Assembly: GCA_914767715.1 (NCBI GenBank)
Contig: OU612071.1
Location: forward strand, 12,445,493-12,509,492
Reading direction: 5' to 3'
Length of the DNA: 64,000 nucleotides
DNA from: Membranipora membranacea
Lineage: Eukaryota > Bryozoa > Gymnolaemata > Cheilostomatida > Membraniporidae
Shown: piece by piece, positions 44,800-58,200 of the stretch
Position numbering within the stretch: position 1 is the stretch's first letter
Layout of the letters: every line of letters begins with the position of its first letter
Translations under genes and position numbers: made by a program
Notes under the pieces: generated by a model
Told to the model about the DNA's origin: nothing
The model's input: the letters and a program-made list of their open reading frames with translations, nothing else
Databases searched by the model: none

Positions 44800-47700
44800 A
44801 ATTCAGCTGTTTTGTATTCTAGGTTGATGAAATGAAGTTCTTCAACTGTAATAAACAGAATTTGCCTTCCGTATTCCCCAAAAGACCTGGCCATTGCCCT
44901 CGAGGGAATAACAAGCAAGCTAACTCCGAAAATTACGAATAACTAGCACCTTGCATTTTCAGCTCGAATAAGCGGATCGGATTCGAGCTGAAAATGCAAG
45001 GTACCACTAGGTGCAGATGGTCAAGTAAATCCATAAAGTTATTTATTAGTATTGTGAAACATGATGATTCGCACATAAAGTTAAACCATAAAGGTAACCG
45101 CCCTGTTGACCAGAAAGGCGTCTTAATTATAATTATGCAGCGGATTAACTTTGCACCGGACAGAGAGAGGTAATCCTCTCGGAAAACCCACAAATAAGGG
45201 CATTTATGGGTTTGGAAATGGACTTTTTTGACAAATGGGCATGACAATTGGTAAAAACAAGAACAAAAACAAGAGCTAGCGAGGAGCAAAGGGTGAAACT
45301 TAGGTCACAGAAAAACTTGGAAAAATTAGCTTGGGGTGAAAATTGTTTCAAATGAATGTTGCTGTCCATGATGTTTACAGTTATGTTTACACAACCATGA
45401 TGTTGTACTAATATGTTCTAAGCTGTCCTCACCAGTGACAGTGAACAATACAAATAAAATCAGCTGAGTCAAAAGATTATCGTGCAGACTAACATGTCCA
45501 CAATAGTACAAAGAACATGTGGTAAGTTGTGGGTTACAAGGGAATAAGTGGCCACAGTGCAGGCTTCTTGTAATCTATAAAAGATCTGTGACAGGTCAAG
45601 CTGGATCAGCAATACGCAGGCTAATTAGGCTCAAGTGTCATGGCGTACATACATAATCGCTAGCCAAGTTTTATCAGGCTAGGATAGTGCCTATTCTCGA
45701 ATGATCTGCGCCTACGTGGTACTGTTTCCTACAGCAGTATGGGAAAGACCCCATTGATAGTTTATGTCAATTTAAGTCATGTCAGTCAAATGAGAAAGCC
45801 AAAAAGAATTAGAGGTGAACCATACATACTACAAGGTTTAATGTTATAAGCACCGAATGTCTCCCAGCTTTGACTTTGAGCAAAATCAAGTTGTTCTTTT
45901 AACTCGGTTGAATTCAACATTGTGCATGTGATTCACATCGTGCATTAGGGGACCGGTTACTGTTTTAATGTGATGCAAGATAGGATAAGACATTAATAAT
46001 TCAACGCTAGTTGTGCATGTATATACAGTGAGTTGTAGTACAAACTCATATATTTGTAACCATACTAACCACCAACGTATTGTTCTCACAGCAGCACAGC
46101 TCTATAACCTCTTCTTGAAAAGCCATCACACATCCTTGCATCTCTTTCATACATCTGCATTAAAATAAAATAAATGATAAATGTTAAGTGGCAATTTAGG
46201 GTATTGAGAATGCAATTTTTTACAGACATGGGTAGCCTCTGCGTTACTCAGGATATTTCAGTATTAATGATGCCTTTCTAGATCATTCCTAAGACCTCCG
46301 TCCTATAGAAGTTGTTGCTAATTCAGTAACAAGCGACCTGCTGATGACTGTTCTGATTGAAACCTCTCCATCAGGGGACTTTCCTGTTAGATAGTCAACA
46401 TAGATGTATTATTTGAAATCCCTAATACTCTAATACAAAAAATAATACTCTAATACTCTAATAATACAAAAAATAATACTCTCCCTAATTTGTTACTTTT
46501 TGACGCTCACACACAAATTATTTCATTTTAAATAAATTTTGATGATTTTTGTGTTATTTGTAAGCCAATATTCATGGCTGTCCAAAGCTTCCAAACATTG
46601 TTCAGGTTTAAAATATGGTCATCTTGAATGGAACAAATGCCCTATGTTATGTATTTCCTCCCCTATTAAAATAATAACCAGTGTAGAACCAACAACTATA
46701 CGGTTAGCCCAGACAGGGTATAACCATAGAGTTATTATATATATATATAATAACTCTATGGGTTATGTACCTCTTGAGTGAAAGATTTCAATACAGATTG
46801 TCTACTCTTTTTATCTAGCATGTTGCTTAGTACCACTTAGAGGAACTGGTAGAATGGCAAGAAGAAGAGAACTCAACTGACAAGTACAAGTGAATGTGAA
46901 TACAAAGTTAGGAATTGCTTGGTACTCCTTATTATCTAAACTAAACTTAACATGGACGTAGGCAAATTTACATGTTTGCAAGAAGATATAAAAAGTCACG
47001 GACAGTGGAAAGTTAAGTGCGGACAAGCAATTGGCGGGCACGAGGGTACACATAAAAATGTCATATGCAAGAAATGAGATGCGAATGAATGTACACCAGA
47101 ATAGATAGTACTTCCATTTTTATGATGCTGATCACTACAATCACAACGAAATCCCTCCAGGTCCAGTCCAGTTCATTGATCACTACTACTCCAGACCCTA
47201 ATTTTGTGCTCAATTAATTACTATTAGCCAATATCACCCTTCCAACTTTTTCTCATTTGATTTGCCACTTGTAGGTTACTTTTTAGTTAAATTAATTTAT
47301 ACTATTGTTGTAACTGCTAACTTATCAATATCAACTTGAAAATAAATAACACATAGGTTTGATTCTAGTAGGATATTTTAGTTTATATAGTCACCAAGGA
47401 GTAACACACTGACTGAGTGACTCAGTAGTGTGTTACTTAACTATATAATTATATATATAATAACTTACTCACCACTGACTCAGTCGAACCATTTTATGCA
47501 TTCTTCTGCTGCCTTGCTTTACTGAGTAACTCTTCTCCCTCTTGGATTTGAGTTTGAACTGCTGATCAGACCATTGCTTCCTCAGAACATCACTCTACTG
47601 CTGCTTGGAGTTGGTACAAAAATCATCAATGCACAGCAAGTTTTTTTTTATCTGGTCTGCACATGATTTGGTGTACCTTTGCAACAGCTATGAAAAGTTG

Positions 47701-48970
47701 CAACTATTTCACAATTTCCTGTTAGAACAAGAGGACAACTCTTGTTGAGTGATACTTTGAGCAGTTTAGAGAAAGTGCTATAAGGGATTTTGGGACTCCC
47801 TTGTGCAATTACCTCTTACAAAACATAAAGGTGATTGGGAATTTCAGTTCAATGCGGGTAGATTTGTGTATCTAAGTGACTATATAACTATGTTACAAAG
47901 GTAATTCGAACATTTTACTATTTTTCAGCAGCATTTTTCAGGAAACCCCAATACCTAGATACTAGGGTTTCCTGGAAAGAGAAGAAGGAATAAGATGCAG
48001 AATGAGATTTTAGCGCTGATCCACGAGCTCATATCAGTATATGTACATTCGCTGCCAAAGGTTAATCATGTAAATTCGGGACTGTTTTGACATCTTCAAA
48101 ATTCAATTGTGCCTTATGTGAAAAACTTATACATTGATATATAGATGTATATCGCACCCGCCAAATCAGTAGTGAGAAAAGGTATAAATTGGAGTTGCCA
48201 AGAAGCGCCATGAAGCTTTAGGCAGTCTGGCTGTAAACGAACCTAAAATCGATAACATGATGAGACAGGTCCACAAGGTCAACAAAATTGTATAATTACA
48301 AAATTATTGCTCATCTTGATGGGCACTGTAACAGCGCTGGGAATGGGTGTTGTAGGACGTGTGCTATATGGGACATTTCTTACTAAAGACCTGTACAGTA
48401 CAGCAGTGTTGTAGGTATTCTAACCATTGCAGTAATATACTACGGCCCATTTCACATACCTTAAACTTTGCAAAGCAAAAGTAAAGCGATTGGAACTTAC
48501 TGTACAATAAATGTCTAAATTGTAGTAATGACAATGATAAGCCCTGAGTAGACTATGATCTTCTCAACTCATACATATTCACAATGACAGTGTACAGAAT
48601 GATCTCCCACACAATCAGTTAAAATTATACTTGAGCAATTCTAAGGCTAGAAAGATCAGTCATAGTCCTTGCCACTAACATATTTTCCTCAGTCTTTTTT
48701 GTCTTTGTCGGTTTTTTACCCACTTAGAGTCAGCGTGTGATCGTCTACATGAGATATTATTCCAGGAACCTTGTGGTTCCCTGATGAGTCTTACACTGTA
48801 GGTTGTTTCATGGTGTTAAAACTGATACATGCATCAAGATATATATTTTTCTCTCGGAATTGATAATGTAGGTTGTTCCGCGGTGTGAAAAGTGATACCC
48901 TGATATCAATCTATATAATTTATCAATTGGAAAGTATCATGTCATTATGAAACATTGCAACACTAGGAAA
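44800..48970. other. Mostly non-coding region downstream of ESS2
   Basis: Contents: an inverted pair ACCTTGCATTTTCAGCTCGA at 44,949-45,003; the repeat shared with 14.0 kb (45,752-46,010); one exon-like segment (46,090-46,154); a tandem of AATACTCTAATA/ACAAAAAATA units (46,420-46,485); hairpins at 46,717-46,760, 47,403-47,440 and 47,936-47,977; and a near-duplicate GTAGGTTGTT..GGTGT segment at 48,798-48,895. No gene is supported. Confidence 0.4.
46090..46154 (-). other. Unidentified exon-like segment
   Basis: 65 bp between ..TTTTAATGCAG and a strong GTGAGA donor. One frame reads CMKEMQGCVMAFQEEVIELC. A decayed homologue lies on the other strand at 23,550-23,629. I cannot assign a gene, and no flanking partner exons were found. 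Confidence 0.3.
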
Positions 48971-48974
48971 ATGG

Positions 48975-49216
48975 TCAAAAATAATCGGCGGCTTTAGATT
49001 TTCGCTTCATAGGGAGATTCAGTAAGTTATCAGTCAAGTCTGGAGACTGTGTGGAGTTGGTAATGTTAGGAGTGTTAGCCCGAGATCTGGCTGATTTAGG
49101 TGTACAAGATGAGGGCGTTGATGAAGCCGACTTGAGTAGATGCTGCGGTGTTTTATAATCTCCAGTCTGAGGCCGGTGTAGTGGCGATGGGGTATAACTG
49201 GCTTGCAAAGCTTTGT
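48975..49216 (-). CDS. ESS2: ESS2 exon 10 and stop
   Basis: 242 bp, encoding DKALQASYTPSPLHRPQTGD, a Ser/Thr/Pro-rich run, then SPDLTDNLLNLPMKRKSKAA and DYF before the stop. It matches the family C-terminus ITDNLL.LP.R...DFF. Confidence 0.94.
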
Positions 49217-52200
49217 CTGAAAATAAAACAAATTATAAACAATTATAAAAACAATCATCAAGATTCAAATCAACAGAAAGGGAAGAGAGAGAGAGATCCT
49301 TGATGAGTAATTTTTTGCTGTAATTTCTTTGGCGCTTTATGGCAAACATCCATCGTGTATGATATAATCTACCAAATAAAATAGTGTATATATATATATA
49401 TACACATATATATATAAAGATAGCCTTGATTGGGCTCGGACAGGGCCAGGGTGCGATCTCACGGTTGGGCTGGCAGTGTGTCTTCGGTTGTGTGGTGGAT
49501 AGTTGGTGCTATACTTTGCCATACTTAGTACTGATTGATTGATTGATTTATTACATATCAATATTACATTACTTTCTTTGCTAACTCTGACACTCATAAA
49601 CCGAACAGTCAAATTGAGGAGGGCATTCAATAGTTTAAATCAACATTACCTTTACCCAAAAAAATCACCAACAATTACTAAGAGTCTCAGACTTTACATA
49701 TAAGCTAAGATGGGTGACACATCTTGCCCGTTTGTTAAGACATGCAACTCTGTACTTGACCTGTTTCGGCATAAGTAGGAGGTGGGATATCTCGTCCCAA
49801 ATACAAGGGTTATATATACAGATATATATATATATACACACACACACATATATATGTATATATATATCACAGCGGGTCAATCGCATCTACACAAATGTAT
49901 TTGCAAGCAAATATTCCCTTCTTTTGTAAAGGTTTTTAGCAACTTTCTTTCCTTGGTTTGATATCAGTAATGTAGCATAAAGTCCTACTGATGAATCCTT
50001 TCTGTGTTTAGGATGGACTCACACTGATGATGATGTATATCTACATATTGAGTGAGCTAATTCACTTAGAAGGAGTACCATAAGGGGCGGGTAGTATGAA
50101 AAGTACTCGCTCTAAATTGATTCTAACTATCAGAGATACACATCATTATAGTGAAGTCTCGATGTCAGTGTGGGATAGATAGAATTAGCCAATGTGTTAG
50201 CTCTGATCTGATTGGCTAATTTGAGCAAACACATTGGATAGAGATTATTCTACATAAATACCTGTGCTGATGTGAATACCGCGAGTTGCTGCCAGTTTTT
50301 TTGCTGCTGGTGACAATGTAGCTAATCTCTCACTCCGGGACAGTCCGCTCAAAGGGCTGTAATCATAAACAATTCATCACCTTTATAGAGCATAGCAGTA
50401 TAGCTGGGTATGAGTAACAGAGGGTTCATTTGACTAAAAACTTTTTTACTCAAATCAATTTCAACTTGTGAAAGGGATATACGCGTGTCAAAGGTAAAAA
50501 TGGTAGAACTAATGTACTCTGGCGAATACAGAGCTATAATTCATGTTCAGGTTTGATGCTGACTCTAAAAGATTTGAGGTTTGGGCGAATCAACTAGTTA
50601 TTGTTCTAGTGAAACAATTCAATAATGATACAAAAAATAAGTATGTCTAGTATTTATCCTCTCAATATGGCAAATGCTCAGAGAGTACACAACTCTACTT
50701 AATATATCACTTTTTTCTGTTGCACAAAATAGGTGTCAAATAAAGCCACACATGAATGTAGGATCTTGATTGTTAGAAAAGATTTTGATAAGAGTTACAG
50801 GTTGTCTTTATAAGGGAGTAACCCATATCTTTGCCAGTCTCCTTTCAAAAGTGTTGATAGTGATAAAATTGAATGCGACAATGTCAGGAGGGACTACATT
50901 AATGATATCAAGCTGTTGGCGGAAAGTCTGAGCGAACCCGTTTGGCACAAACAAATACAAGTAGTGAGTGCACTGCAGCAGCATGTGAATCCGGGCCTAA
51001 ATCATTGTGAAGGGCAGGCTGAGGCAATCCAACAGAGCCACTCTAAATCCAAAATCCCTATATGTTTTGGCCGGACACGGTCAATCTGTACCAGGCTAGA
51101 ATAACTATACATGGAAACATACGTGTTGAGACGTTTAATCCTCTCAACAGCCTGAGCTTTTTTATCTCTGTGTTGTTTAGCCACTTTTTCAGCTAACTCT
51201 CTCCCGATCCTGTCTCTCTTAGGCTCGTCCTTCAGCTAATAAAATACGCAACTAAAGTATTATTAAGAACAAAGATATGACAGGAAGGGGTGAAGTGGTA
51301 ATTTGATAACGATTGTTCTGTTATTGCACACAATATTGTCAGCAAAAGAATCTGCTATCTACTCATTTCATATGACTGTCAGGTACAAAACTATGATCTA
51401 GGTTTTGTCTGGCCAAAGCCGACAAGGTTTGTCATAATATCCAACACAAATCAATACGAGGATATTCGGTAGCTGCCCATACATTAACATAAGATTAGAT
51501 ATGAGTCACACATGAAAAACACACAAGTCCGGGTTAACTTTTCTCTAAAATACTCATATACTAAAATAAAATACTACAGGGGATCCTAATTGTCAGTTTT
51601 AGTCCTCGGGCTCGTTTGGCTAGTATTTTTCAAATATTTCTCACTTGCAAGATTGATAATTCCATCAAGCAGTGAATGATTATGATTAAGGATCTGAGGT
51701 AGTTTTGGTTCCCTCAGCATGAATGATCACATAATTTTTTGGGCACTTTTCAATTGAAGGACCACACTGTCATTTAACCCACAAATTGAACAAAAAACAA
51801 TGCTAGTTGGTTTGCAGCCACATTACAATACCTTAAACACTGGCCCTGATGTGACAGGTTTGATCGGTTTGTCACTGGCATCTAACAGGAATGGAGTACC
51901 CTCAATCTCTCCCCATGTCATCATCGGCGACTCTGAGCCCGCTGCGCTGGGGTTCGGTGTAGGGGTTGATACAAAATTATAACCCCCTACCCGAGGGGTT
52001 GAGGGTCCGATTTCTTTACCATCCACATCCACACGTCCTAACAAAAGGGGAGAAAATCAAAGACATCGATACAATAGACGCCTAACCAGTTTTTGCGGGT
52101 TTTGTTATTACTGGTTAACTACCATCGGTGGTAGGGATAGCCTGTTATCTTGATGAATTTCAATGTCAATAATAATAGTGTGTAGAAAAAATCCTGTTAC

Positions 52201-55200
52201 ACCCAGATAGTAGTAAGGATATGTGGGTTCGTTTTTCAGCTTGTCAATCTAATTTCATTCTTGAAAAAACTCTACCACTGATTTCTTATATATAGGCAAT
52301 TGGCGAAAAGTGGGAAGACTCACAAGAGTGGCCTAGGTTTCTAACTAGCTCTATTTCTATCGAGAAAACACAGATACAAATGAGACGCAAATTAAGATAT
52401 GAGCAATCAATCAATGTTTCATTACTTGTTATATCTTGATGACCAAGAGTGGACATATCAAAGTATATTTATTACAATTAAATTTATTTTCAAGAGGGAA
52501 CACACGCCACTTCATCGCATCCATGTCCTATGACCTAAGAGGTGCACTTAAATATAGTCTCCCAAATTAAGATACTGATTAAGGCTTTTTCTTTTTGCAG
52601 GAGCAATCGGAAATAATTTTATTTCTTTAGAGAACACATACACGGCCATATGGACAAACTTCTTAACATACTATTATTTTCATACAAGTCTGTATATTGT
52701 CGAGTGTAAATGTTGTATTCTTGTACTCGAGATGGCCATTGCTAGACTAACCAAGATGGCTGACAAAGACATGTGACATGGGAGTTGTCTTCCACAAGAT
52801 CCAAGACAACACAATTCTATAACACATACCAGGCACTCCCTTGAAGAACTTCGTGTTTTGGCTGGTTGATGCCGCTGGATCTTTAAATGGATTCTCATTA
52901 AGTCGAGTAGCAGTGGGATTTATGACCTTGACCTTACTGGCCAACTCTATCTTCTCCTCAGCTGTTAGCTCCGCCCCTGCTACATTGTACCTGTCAGGAA
53001 CAGTACAAAAAGTTTCTTTTTTGATAGGATGACAACCCATCAGCCAGTCAAAACTGAGGACAAACAGCCAATGACAAGCCAGAACAGAAACCAAAACACA
53101 TTTCATTCAGTGCTACACTACACAGATAGTAATGCAAACGATGTCGATAGCACCCTGCAAACCAGTTTGTCTTGACAAGGTGATCAAGACCGGCTTCATG
53201 AAACCAATAACAAACATGGCAATGATGAGTTGCATTGCAATACCAGAGATTGCAATACCCGTGGATTGCAATAACACGTTGCAATTCCAGGGAATGCAAT
53301 TTGCATTGCAATAGCAGATATTACAATACATTAGATTGCAATAGCAGATTGAAATGCCAGGGGATGCAGTAGTTGCGTTGCAGTTCCAATGTTGCTCTAC
53401 CAATAGCAACATTGCAATACATTTGATTGCAGTACCAGGGGATACAATAGTTGCATTGCAATAACAATTGCAAGTTGCAATACCAGAGTATACAGAAATA
53501 TTCTGTCACAGACATTACCTCCAATATTTGGCCCGGAGCCAAGGCTAGCACTGTTTACACCTTCTTTGTATCGTATTCAATAATGGATACCAACAAAATT
53601 GTTAGGACATTTTTTTTAAGGCGACTGACCTAAACAGTTTATTGGCATAGTCTTATTTTTTGTTTAATTTTTGTTAGTATTATGTTTGCTATTTTGCCAT
53701 TGATGGTCTTGTCACTTCATGAAAAACATTAGAAATGATGAATTGTTCCTGACAATAAAATCATTATATATACATAGTCATTGTGTATCACCAAGGTTAA
53801 ACTAAAGCAATTGTGGAAGTTCTATGTTTAAGTGATGCGCCAACCTTAAATTTTTAACAACCTTTCAATTAAATTTTTTTTATAAAGCATTAAATAAAAG
53901 AAGAAAAAAACAAAATCAACACCAAGCATGATAATAATACTCACATGACAGCATTAGCAGGTACATAAGTCCATGTCTGTAGTTTAGTTGGGTTACCTTC
54001 GATAGCTGCCTGCTCTTCCATACTTGGTAAGGCTAGCTGTGCATCTTCTAACTATAATAATAAATATTATGAAGATTCAAAGGCTTAATTAGACTTAATT
54101 GATACAAAAAACTTCATACCTGAGTCTTTCATAAAACTACCCAAAGACCAAAGCATGTTAACCTGAGAACTCTAGTATCGATACAAACTTAACGATTCTA
54201 TCACTATAATTGTGATTGAATCATATAATTCAAATACACAATCTTGTATCAACATTGTATGTCTATGTCTATTGCTACAACCTTAGAAGGAAAATGCAAC
54301 TTGCCGAGGGACTAACCAATATCCCTTCCCCACCTCCCAATTATAATAAGGTTGTTACCATATGAATGGACATTGACATCAAGATTACACTATTAAGATA
54401 TGTATCATTGATTGTTACAGTCATTTGATGTGATGATGTAGTTAAATAATGATTATTTTGGTTGCTGACCAGTAATTGAGATAAACACCTCACCTAATGG
54501 CCCATATATTGATTGTAGATTACTTGAGTGTTACTTGAGCTTATTTAATAATGTTGATTTTGCATGTTTGATTATTGAGTGGATTTACTGTAGCAGACAT
54601 ATTATGTAATAATTTTGAATTAACCTAGATTGTGCAGCCACTTGGTCTGCCTTGATATACATACAATAGTATATCACATACATAGACAGGGCATCACAGT
54701 ATATCACAGTATATCACATACATAGACATATCACATACCCTTAGCCAATTTGTTGGCTCTGATTGGCTAATGGGTGGGAAAGAGTCATAGTGAGTGTTAA
54801 ATAGTTCACTGTGGCTTTCATTATAAATCAATAGGTGTTGTCTGTGACCTGGCATTGGCTCTTTTTCCATCTCAACAGCCAATCACATCAGAGCCAACAA
54901 ATTGGCTAACCAATCAGAGCCAACACATTGGCTAATTACCCTCTGTTGCTCGCCCTGTTTGACGTACAACCAGGCTTGTTTCTCCCTCCTTTTCCTCTCA
55001 GATTCTTCCATCAGCTCAACAAAAGACTCATTATCCTCACTGCTATGTACGTGAAGGAACTTATCTAGCCTCAGCTCTGTGTTAGGCTGTACAGGCTTCT
55101 TTTCAGAGCCCCCATCTCCTAAAATATTATAGAGTGTAGATAAGCAGGCAAATGTTCATGGAAATTGCAAAGCTCACTGCTGTGTACAATATAGGGAGCT

Positions 55201-58200
55201 TATCAACCTTCAGCTCTGTGTTAGGCTGCAGATCGGGCTTCTTCTCAGAGCCCCCATCTCCTAAAATATTATAGAATGTAGATAAGCAGGCTAATATCCA
55301 TCGAAATTACAAAGCTCACTGCTGTGGAAATTATCTAGCCTCAGCTCTGTGTTAGGCTGTACGGGCGTCTTTTCACCGCCCCATCTCCTGATATAAAATA
55401 GAACGAAGATAAGCAGGCTAATGTTCATCAAAATTGCAAAGCCGCGGTAAAATATACAGTGCCAGGCAGCTCCCTCTCCAGTTGCAATTACAATAAAAGA
55501 TACAGATATACCGGGGGTTCTTTCAATTAGAAATAGCGATGCATTACTATCACCATCACTATCACCATTGCTCAAAATGATTGTTCAATTAGACAAATTT
55601 ATTCCCAGATCGCTCACTCCTAATGTACATGGTTCAATCAATGGGTGACCGATCTATGAGCAAGACCCCCAGCAGGTCTCAATCACTCACAGAGTGAGAC
55701 CTGCTGGGGTTCATAGAGAGTGTGAGTGAGTGAGTGAGTGAGTGAGTGAGTGAGTGAGTGAGTGAGTGAGTGAGTGAGTAAGTGAGCAATGAGATTGCCA
55801 TTTTGGCTGAAAGACCCCCCTGAATTGTGTTATTGAATTGGTCGGCCTGTTGGACAAATGGACCAATGAGGACACGCCTGTTTGACAATGTGAAAAATGG
55901 GAGTCAAACTTTACTCAGAGCTTCAGCTAATTTCCCAATGAGGCAATAATAAAGCAACCTGTGAATATGAGTAAGCTCAGTTCTGTATATACGTGGCGCA
56001 CATTGGTAGTAAACAAAAGGCGATCTGATTCTTGCCGTAGGCAAAAAAACATTGATAAGAAGGAATAATCATCTTTAAGATAAAAAATGATTTTCGTTGT
56101 GTGCCAAGAGGAAAAAGGAAAAAAAAAAGAATTTTTTACCCACCCAATTATCACAATCTCTAAAGCTCTACTATAGAGAAATTATCTGTGCTTCGGTTCA
56201 TTATGATATTAATATTATCATTGAACTCCATATCTGGAATGGAATAATTAGCTTTCTAAGTCCAACAAAAGGTTAGAAAAAATAGCAGTTGCAGTTTGGT
56301 AAATGAGACAATTTCCAAGGCTATGTTATTCCTGCTAGTTGGACCGACCAATCAAATCAATGTTGGATCATTCCCTGTGTTGGGTGTTCTTACTATATAG
56401 TCGCGCCTCCCCATATTTTTTATCATATTGAAGGTCTCAGTCTAAATAAGAGCACCATGACAACCTTTTGGATAGCCTATGGACACAGTTGAAACCATTT
56501 GCTTTACTAAAATCTAAAATGAGAATTTTTTGTCAACTTTTCTCAACCATAAAGGTTGTCCCCTCCTGATCCACTATAACATAAGATTTAATGGTTGAGA
56601 AAAACTTTCATTTTTGTAAAGCTAATGTTTTCAACTGTGTCCATCGGCTATCCAAAAGGTTTCTATGGTGCTCTTAATTAGACCGAGACTTTTAATATGA
56701 TACCAAATATGGGGAGGCGCAACTATAACTTTAATATTTCCGTTCCATGACAACAATTTCATTCAGTAGATATTACATACCACTGGATAAGTTATCAGCA
56801 GACCGGGCAGATGTTCTGTCAACTTTAGCGCCTTCGGGTTTAGGAGTTGGAAGCTGATTTGTCGATGTGTTTGGTGTCTCAAAGCTAGCCGGTGTAGTAT
56901 CTAAAATTTAAAAATTATTTCATTTATATAAAATATAACACAATATATCATATAATGTATGACATATATATAATATAATAAAATACATAACATAATATAT
57001 AATAATTTATAATAAATATTATAAATAAATTGAACAGCTGACAAACTTGCTGGCGGTAGTTTGCTGTGCTCAGGGGTTTCGGACATGTATTTCTAAGACA
57101 AATCCAGCTGCAGTATTTACTAAAGCAAATCATCACTATCACATCGCTCATTTTATCACTTACTTGGTCTTAAATTAGACAAAATTGCTCCCAAATTGCT
57201 GACCAAGAATGAATATTACAGTTCCATCAATGAGTGAGACCCTGGCGATTTCTGAGCGATAACCCTAGCAGGTATCACTCACTGATATACTGAGCAATCA
57301 GATTGAAAATTTTGCTGTTACTAATTAAAAAGCCCCTCTGGTAACTTGATAATGAGGTATGACGGTAAGACAAGCAAAAAAAGGAAATCAATTCACAAGT
57401 CAAGCACATAATAACTATTATGTACATACTAGTCTGTATATTGTGGAGAGTAATTGTATTTTTATATTCAAGATAGCCATTGATAGACTGACCAAGATGG
57501 CAAAATGGCCGACATATAACATGTGGCTTGGGAGTTGTCTCCTCAACAGTAACACAACTCTTAACTATATAACTCACAGATATCTCCTTCAGAATCAGCA
57601 GAGCCGCCTGCATGAGATCCTGCCCTCTTAGGTCCGTACTTGATGTGCAACTCTCTCAACTTCTCTACATCATTCCTAGACTTAGCTTCCAAATACTCGC
57701 TCTGTGCCTTCAGTTTAGGGAGGTCAGGGTAATAGTCCCTCTCTATAATCTTTGTAATACTCTGTCCAAGAGAAGATAAAGGATGAGTTAATATTATATT
57801 GCAATATTATTGATGGAAAAAGGATCCAAAATGTGGATGCATAACGGATGGGGGAGTTATAGTAGCGCCTCCTCATATTTGTTATCATATCGAAGGTCTC
57901 AGTCTTATGAAGAGCACCATGACAACCCTTTGACTAGCCTATGGCCACAGTTGAAACCATAAGCTCTACTCATAGACAGGACATTGTATGGAGCATAAGC
58001 ATTGAGGCACTAAACCCATAAACAAGACTGAAACATCGCTGGAACCTTGATGAGAAGAAGCGATTACCTCCAAGTATCAAGTAAGTAAGGCTAACTGGTT
58101 TTGGAATGTCAGCTAGCTAAGGTGAGAGATCATATAAATTAATGTGGTAGCTTCATAGATATCGATACATAGATGCCTAACCAGTATTTGCAGTTTTTGT

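Noticed and set aside
53048-53551. Cys/Tyr/Asn-rich frames on both strands
   Set aside because: Products of the TTGCAAT minisatellite; no splice or codon support.
55679-55888. Leu/Thr/His/Ser repeat protein (SLTHSLTH...)
   Set aside because: Direct translation of the (GTGA)n microsatellite inside a MITE.
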